Shown in pieces: positions 63,231-64,000 of a stretch of 64,000 nucleotides of DNA. A model generated the notes under the pieces. The model worked only from the letters and a program-made list of their open reading frames with translations, did not search any database and was not told where the DNA came from. A program made the position numbers and the translations under genes. Position 1 is the stretch's first letter. Every line of letters starts with the position of its first letter. Where the stretch lies: positions 1 to 64,000 of the forward strand of contig JAWXCG010000295.1 of the NCBI GenBank assembly GCA_034440555.1, read 5' to 3'. This DNA comes from 0-14-3-00-62-12 sp034440555 (GTDB taxonomy: Bacteria; Pseudomonadota; Gammaproteobacteria; Xanthomonadales; Ahniellaceae).

Positions 63231-64000
63231 ATGTCAGCCCCACGCCAGATCCTCGTCTCCAGCGCCCTACCCTACGCCAACGGCCCCCTGCACCTGGGTC
63301 ACCTGGTGGGCTACATCCAAGCCGATATCTGGGTGCGGGCGCGACGCATGGCCGGTGATACGGTGCATTTCGTCTGCGCCGACGATGCCCACGGCACCCC
63401 GATCATGCTGGCCGCAGAAAAAGCCGGCGTCAGTGCCGAAACCTTTATCAACAGCATCCGCCAGGGCCACGAAGACGATTTTGCAGATTTCCAGGTGCGC
63501 TTCGACCATTATCACAGCACGCATAGCCCGGAAAATCGTCTGCTGGCTGAGTTGTTCTACGCGCGCCTGAAGGCTGCCGGTCACATCGCCAGCCGTACCA
63601 TCCAGCAGTTTTACGATCCGCTGAAGGCGATGTTCCTGCCGGATCGCTACATCAAGGGCGAGTGCCCCAAATGTGGCGCGCCGGATCAGTATGGTGACAA
63701 CTGCGAAGTCTGCGGTGCGGCGTATTCACCGACCGATCTGAAGAACCCCTACTCGGTAGTTTCTGGCGCCACGCCGGTGATGAAGGACACGGAGCATTAT
63801 TTTTTCGAGTTGTCGCGCTTCAGCGGTTTTCTGCGCGGCTGGATGGCTGGCGACGTGGCGCACAGCGCAGTCAAGGGCAAGCTCAACGAATGGCTGGAAG
63901 CGGGGCTGCGCAGCTGGGACATCAGCCGCGATGCGCCCTACTTCGGTTTCGAAATTCCGGGTGCACCCGGCAAGTATTTTTACGTATGGCTGGATGCGCC
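63231..64000 (+). CDS. metG: Methionyl-tRNA synthetase (5' part, runs off the window)
   Basis: The first 256 residues of a class I aminoacyl-tRNA synthetase. MSAPRQILVSSALPYANGPLHLGHLVGYIQ holds the HIGH-type motif (HLGH), and the zinc knuckle CPKCGAPDQYGDNCEVCG has four cysteines, defining the MetG1 subtype. Further blocks FVCADDAHGTPIMLAAE and YFFELSRFSGFLRGW fit. The KMSKS motif and C-terminus lie beyond position 64000. AGGAAA about 12 nt upstream fixes the start. Divergent from mrp. Confidence 0.97.
   Translation, partial: MSAPRQILVSSALPYANGPLHLGHLVGYIQADIWVRARRMAGDTVHFVCADDAHGTPIMLAAEKAGVSAETFINSIRQGHEDDFADFQVRFDHYHSTHSPENRLLAELFYARLKAAGHIASRTIQQFYDPLKAMFLPDRYIKGECPKCGAPDQYGDNCEVCGAAYSPTDLKNPYSVVSGATPVMKDTEHYFFELSRFSGFLRGWMAGDVAHSAVKGKLNEWLEAGLRSWDISRDAPYFGFEIPGAPGKYFYVWLDA

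Overview
The window is about 64 kb of GC-rich, gene-dense chromosome from a gammaproteobacterium, most probably of the order Xanthomonadales (Lysobacterales). The best evidence is the fused aspartokinase/diaminopimelate decarboxylase (LysAC) followed by the MurL/MurD2 route for the peptidoglycan glutamate residue, a pairing characterised in Xanthomonas. The purN-purM, DUF2066, CDP-alcohol transferase, PerM-like and hda neighbourhood is also gammaproteobacterial. A family-level assignment (Rhodanobacteraceae-like) is only a guess, based on the exported protein ending in IFANGFE and the paired ECF sigma/Ser-Thr kinase genes.

Region by region. 0.1-7.9 kb (minus strand): an ECF-like sigma factor, a transmembrane Ser/Thr kinase with TPR-like repeats and a large secreted FG-GAP propeller protein form a probable signalling-to-surface module; a tiny ORF with a strong ribosome binding site overlaps the sigma start. 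8.3-17.2 kb: central metabolism and housekeeping (mdh, aspartate aminotransferase-like, ppiB, HNH nuclease, methyltransferase, cupin, coaE, pilD, proline iminopeptidase, tRNA-Pro). 17.4-24.4 kb: hda, PerM-like permease, CDP-alcohol phosphotransferase, DUF2066 and DUF4345 on the minus strand and purM-purN-DUF3108 on the plus strand. 24.4-33.4 kb (minus): a PknB-type kinase, relA and hrpA. 33.6-39.4 kb (plus): a DUF4010/MgtC-like membrane protein, a second sigma/kinase pair overlapping by ATGA, and a Sua5/YrdC enzyme. 39.4-45.7 kb is looser and partly decaying: a long gene-poor gap, a secreted GH18 chitinase, a glyoxalase-fold gene with an in-frame TGA, a broken CPBP protease and a secreted metzincin protease. 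45.7-52.5 kb (plus): a tightly overlapping operon lysAC-murL-murD2-cytochrome b-MOSC. 52.7-64 kb: a GMC oxidoreductase, rimO-DUF3025, a periplasmic-sensor diguanylate cyclase, a dienelactone hydrolase-HIT fusion, the operon mrp-dcd-RDD-small exported protein, and the 5' part of metG.

Cross-cutting signals. Three copies of a ~150-bp terminal-inverted-repeat element (MITE-like) sit right at gene boundaries. A REP-like palindrome family appears as one perfect 32-bp inverted repeat and related fragments. A compact segment between hda and tRNA-Pro holds two long perfect helices that interleave in pseudoknot order. Both ECF sigma factors carry threonines where ordinary ECF factors carry acidic region-2 residues, which fits activation by phosphorylation by the adjacent kinases. 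All function calls come from reading motifs by eye; no database search was run.
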